Source of the DNA: Hofstenia miamia
Lineage: Eukaryota > Xenacoelomorpha > Acoela
Assembly (NCBI GenBank): GCA_004352715.1
Contig: SCFE01000045.1
Coordinates: 510,090 to 574,089, forward strand
Length of the DNA stretch: 64,000 nt
Direction of reading: 5' to 3'
This document shows positions 60,191 to 64,000 of the stretch, piece after piece. Numbering within the stretch: position 1 is the stretch's first letter; each line of letters starts with the position of its first letter. A program made the translations under genes and the position numbers. The notes under the pieces are model-generated. The model was not told where the DNA came from. It worked only from the letters and a program-made list of their open reading frames with translations, and did no database searches.

Positions 60191-60737
60191 ATATACAGTG
60201 GCGGATTAAGAAGGGGGATCTCGAGATGGATCCTCTACCACCAATATTTGAAAGTAAATGCTGTTGAATTTCACCAATGATGTTTTCACTGCTGCAATTT
60301 ACAACTGAATGTTTAATCCAAAGTCTTTAGCATAAAAGTCAATTTCATTTTGAATTGTAAATGAAGTTTTTTTTACAAAGTTTTGACATCCCTTGTAATT
60401 ACTGTAGGATTCGAAATATTTTATCATCATTCTATTGCTAAACTGTAAGACAACATGTTAAATTAATTCAGATTTGGAGTGGGATGTTGACGCACATATG
60501 TGTCATTGAATATATACCACAGACTCATATCTGTAATAGATATCCATCACTAGCACCTCTATCTGGATTTCAATGTTATGGGATTGTAAAATTTATATTA
60601 ATATATATATATATATATACTTTTGAAATTCTGAGGAAGTAATGTCCTCCACATCTCGACGTTTCCGTCGTCATTGTACTATTTATTAGTAAGGTTATTT
60701 AAAGACATGGCTAGTAAGACCGATAATTTTATTTTAG

Positions 60738-60972
60738 TCTCGTTTAAATTTCATAGAAGCTTATCTCAAAGTCCAGCGCGACAGTGCTGAAGTACACCAG
60801 AGATATGTTTGTAGTGGAATTGCGAGAAAAGTTTGTACCTCCAGCAACAAGAAGTACTGTTATCTATCTGATAGTTGCATTGACTTCAAAGACGATTGCA
60901 TTTTGAAAATCGAGTGTGAGGAGGAAGAAACATTTTTTGCAGCTAGCTCTCAGTGCTGCAATATTGCAACAG
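60738..60972 (+). CDS. Gene B exon 9: Cys-rich segment; gene continues beyond the window
   Basis: The acceptor TTTTATTTTAG gives phase 0, matching exon 8. A second AG at 60755-60756 would not keep the phase. The frame reads SRLNFIEAYLKVQRDSAEVH, then a Cys-rich stretch (YVCSGIARKVCTSSNKKYCY, SDSCIDFKDDC, IECEEEE, QCCNIAT) with nine cysteines, and ends at ACAG|GTATTC with one base over. The first part resembles the strand region of a PKD-like repeat. The Cys-rich part is not assigned to a family. No further exon was recognised in the last 3 kb, so the next one must lie farther right. Confidence 0.7.
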
Positions 60973-62113
60973 GTATTCATTAATTTACCCATTATTTTAA
61001 AATGAAACAACAGTCAGGAACAGGACTCAACAGTCATTAAAGTCATGCTTTTTTCTAGTGGTATATACTGTTTAAGAATCCTTATTCTATGCCTTAGCAA
61101 CAACTTATGACAATTTTAGGCCATACTGTGCACAATTTTCACTTTTATGTAACATTTTGCTATTTTGGGTAATATTTAGGTAATTCAACGAATTTTATAT
61201 CATACTTTACACAAATGTTACAAGTGGCCATTTGAAAAGTGATCTTCAGCACAATTGTAATTGATTTAGGATATTTAATCAAGGGCTTCTTGGATTTAAC
61301 ACATAAATTCCTTCAAAAGGTTGCCGACTAGTTTCATGTACAGAGTTTAGTCACAATTTGTTGCTATTCAGAAAATGGTGCAATTGTTTAATATTGTTGA
61401 AGGAAACAATATATTTTATAAATAAGGGCACTGAGAAAATTTGAAATTCACGATTTCTTGACGTGGCAATTTTCATCTTCGATTACTGTTTAGATAGTGC
61501 ATTAAAATATTATTATATGGAGTACCATTTCTAATTTTAGTAACTGGTAGGGTCATATTTGCAGTTTTTGGGTCATATTTATCATTAAGTTTAAGTTTAT
61601 GTTTGAATATTAAACGGGTCACATTTCTGGATGCTCTGGTCATGATTCAAAATTCTCATATTTTGACAGCCTATTATTTGCTAAAAATCCAACCACTTAG
61701 AAAGTTTGAAATATTGCAACTTCATTTTCTTTCACAAATTGTTTACCAGTTAAATATGTAAAGCATTTTTTGAGTGAACACTGGATATTATTAACTAACG
61801 AGTTGGGTAGATTTTCTTATAATCGCTTCCTTTCAGAGTTCATATAAGGCAGCTAAAGGTTTCAATTTTGTAATAACTTATAGTAAAATATTATGAAAAA
61901 GCATTCAATTATGCTGGTAGTAACATATCAAACGTTGACAAATAAAAAATTTATTGTCTGATAGATACAAAACTGTGCTCAGTTGCATTTGGTTTGGCCG
62001 AAAAACCAAACATGGGCACCCTTAATAATTTAGTTTGTGGTAAGGTACATTTTCGATTATAACTCTTCTTAAAGTACGTATAGATTTTTATCATCTTTCA
62101 ATTTATTAGCTGA

Positions 62114-62590
62114 TTAACCCTAAATGCACTAGGAATTGTTCAAAATCTGTGATGGTTTCCTCAAAAAAATTTAAACACTTATAACTAATGGAGATACTTA
62201 AAATCTGAAAACACTATAAGATAGGGAAATTTCTCCTCTTTCTTTTTCTCATTTAATTCGCGATCTGGCGCGGTCCCACTACAACCGCGAAAAACGGGTA
62301 TTACAATATTTTTCTCCAAAAGCAAAATCTTTTGTTTTCATTAGACTGACTCATTACCTGAACATTAGGCATGGTAGGAATTTGAATGTGTTTACAAAAA
62401 TTGAATTTCTCATTAAAAAGAAATAATTTTTTGTACACTTCATTCTCAAAAATAATTCATAGCGCAAAATGTTATCATTCAATTAGTGCACACAATCCAT
62501 GGAAAGTATTCATATAAAAGGCATCCAATATTTCTTAACATGCTTGGATAAAACTGTTCAAAAATATGGACAAAGCAGTTTGTTTCTTTA
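62114..62590 (+). repeat. Dispersed repeat family R1, copy B
   Basis: This copy aligns with 34956-35434 in order and orientation, beginning TTAACCCTAAATG and including TTCAAAATCTGTGATGG, CTCTTTCTTTTT, GACTCATTACCTGAACA and AAAAGGCATCCAATATTTCT. No open reading frame is kept in either copy. Confidence 0.65.
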
Positions 62591-63272
62591 AAGTATCGTT
62601 AGTAGAGATGGGTTTAATGTCTAGTCTCAACGATATTATAACCAAAGTGAATGTAATTATGTAAATCGATCCCAAATGATCTGTTATCTGTCAAAATCGG
62701 TTTTGAAAACAATATTTCCGCTTCGGTGTTTCTGTCAAAACTCTTTGTTAATGAAATTTTTTACATGTGAAAAACATATATATATATATGATTAACATAG
62801 GATGAATGGAAATCTAACATATTTCCACATAATATTACACAAGATATTGTATCATGAACCAACCTGATATTAAGATTTTTCTCAATCTAATGTGAAAGAT
62901 AAAAATAAACCGACATTATGATCTTCAGACAATACTCGGATAGATGATATTTTCAAGAATAACATAAGCAAATGACTTTCCTAAAATAACAAGAAGTTGA
63001 TGGAAAGCAGTGGTTAGATACAGACGCTTTCTGGACCATAACTCCATCCAACACTTAGACATCTCACAAAAGTGGTGAATAATTTAGTAACTTAGTTTGC
63101 AGGCCTTGATTGTTATGTGAACTTTCTAAAAATGATTTCGACAGGAATGTGGATTTTTCTGAGAGAATTGCTGGGGGTATTCTGGATTAAAATTTCACTC
63201 TGATCCCTCACATAATATGGAGAAATATTGCTACAGTGAAATTTGAGTTATTTCATACAAATGCCAGTGAAG

Positions 63273-63345
63273 CAGACCCGTAGCCAGCATTGTCATCTAA
63301 GGGGGTCGACACCCATTCCGGCGGGGAATGATGGAAAATTTAACT
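63273..63345. mobile_element. CAGGC/GTAGCC-type MITE, one end
   Basis: CAGACCCGTAGCCAGCATTG followed by TCATCTAAGGGGGTCGACAC matches the right end of the element at 19819-20193 read in reverse. It is therefore an opposite-oriented copy. The other end was not identified. Confidence 0.6.
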
Positions 63346-64000
63346 CAACACACTATCGTCAAAACTTAAACCAAATATAGATGGATATGGACCAGTCAGG
63401 GTTGAATCGGGTTCGGACATGGGCCACGGTATTGGAAAGAATGAGCAGAAACTTTTTTAGAAATATATTATTATTTATCAACAGAGCACGTAAAATAAAC
63501 CAAATGCAGTTAATTCAATATAATTTTTCAATGTCAAAGTTTAGGTGTTATTATAAGTTTCTAGCATACACACATTTGGTCTAACAAACCGAAAAATTAA
63601 AGAAATATTTTTCAAGAATCCTAAAGTGGGCCTAAAATGGAGCGAGAAGGGTTTTAAATTTGCGGTTCATGTTATTGCTTATATGAATTTCTTATTTAAT
63701 GATACTCTATTCATAATTGATATTGGATTAGCCGTCATTTAATATGTAAATTTTCAATGTGAAAGATTAGAATTGGTCCAAGAAGGATGCTTGAAAGTAG
63801 CCCAACGCGGTAAAATGGACTTTAGGCGTTAGCTAATCAGAGGGGAGTTATTCACTCGTTTATTCCCGAATAAAATTTGTTATCGGGTTCTCATGCCATG
63901 CGAATTAGCCATTGGTGACGTAGTAAGGAAAGTGTTTTATCAAAAAAAATAATTTCAATTGTTATAATTATTGATGCTCTTTATTCTATATATATATATA

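Larger units (their letters stand above)
60973..64000. other. Right edge of the window (gene B intron 9)
   Basis: Apart from repeat R1 copy B and the MITE end at 63273, no exon or gene could be recognised. The last bases are a TA tract. The donor at 60973 implies that gene B continues past 64000. Confidence 0.55.

Noticed and set aside
60757-60905. Alternative reading of gene B exon 9 from the second acceptor (KLISKSSATVLKY..)
   Set aside because: It keeps phase 0 but stops after about 49 codons, before the splice donor. The first acceptor gives an open frame through to the donor with a coherent Cys pattern.
1-64000. CRISPR-like or phage-like systems, rRNA, tRNA
   Set aside because: No regularly spaced direct repeats with unique spacers, no tRNA cloverleaf with a GGTTCGAATCC arm, and no rRNA-like blocks were seen. 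Gene structure is eukaryotic.

Overview
This window is AT-rich, intron-rich DNA from an animal nuclear genome, probably a non-model invertebrate; the species cannot be named from sequence alone. The evidence is split genes with GT-AG introns of 1-9 kb, animal-type extracellular domains (EGF, WSC, PKD-like), a rhodopsin-type receptor relic, and a dense load of eukaryotic transposons (hAT, piggyBac, Tc1/mariner, P-element/THAP, non-LTR LINEs). No operons, rRNA, tRNA, CRISPR arrays or bacterial signals were seen. The assembly is broken by N runs, most of them next to (TA)n tracts, and some repeats across gaps look like unmerged contig ends.

Two multi-exon genes lie on the plus strand. Gene A (12331-22878) starts with an ATG in a propeller-like exon and continues through an alpha-solenoid exon, an exon with RCC1-type repeats and a long helical tail, and a last exon with a C-terminal Cys/His zinc-binding end. 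This plan resembles the propeller-solenoid-RING subunits of vesicle-tethering complexes, with an RCC1 segment added. I do not recognise a specific ortholog. Gene B (29758 to beyond the right edge, nine exons proposed) encodes a secreted or membrane protein: signal peptide, EGF-like module, WSC domain split over two exons, PKD-like repeats and a Cys-rich exon. Splice phases agree at every junction, giving about 493 codons so far. The order suggests the extracellular N-terminus of a polycystin-1-like protein. Its downstream parts lie outside the window.

The left 12 kb is gene-poor. It holds a deleted Tc1/mariner-like element (3.8-4.2 kb), a hAT-like element with a perfect 8-bp target duplication (6.0-7.7 kb) that itself contains a piggyBac-like MITE, and a frameshifted class A GPCR relic on the minus strand (about 11.0-11.4 kb). 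The 5.1-kb first intron of gene A holds three copies of an ATTTAAATC-rich terminal-inverted-repeat element and a 5'-truncated LINE in antisense. The spacer between the genes (22.9-29.8 kb) has an unidentified decayed reading frame and short repeats.

The large introns of gene B contain a second LINE copy with the same (TAG)n 3' tail, two other LINE relics, a Tc1-like element inserted in (TA)n, a THAP/P-element-like relic, an internally deleted piggyBac element with both transposase ends preserved, and a CR1/Jockey-type LINE relic cut in its endonuclease domain by a hAT-like element with an 8-bp duplication. The genes look like live hosts in a landscape of layered, mostly dead transposons.
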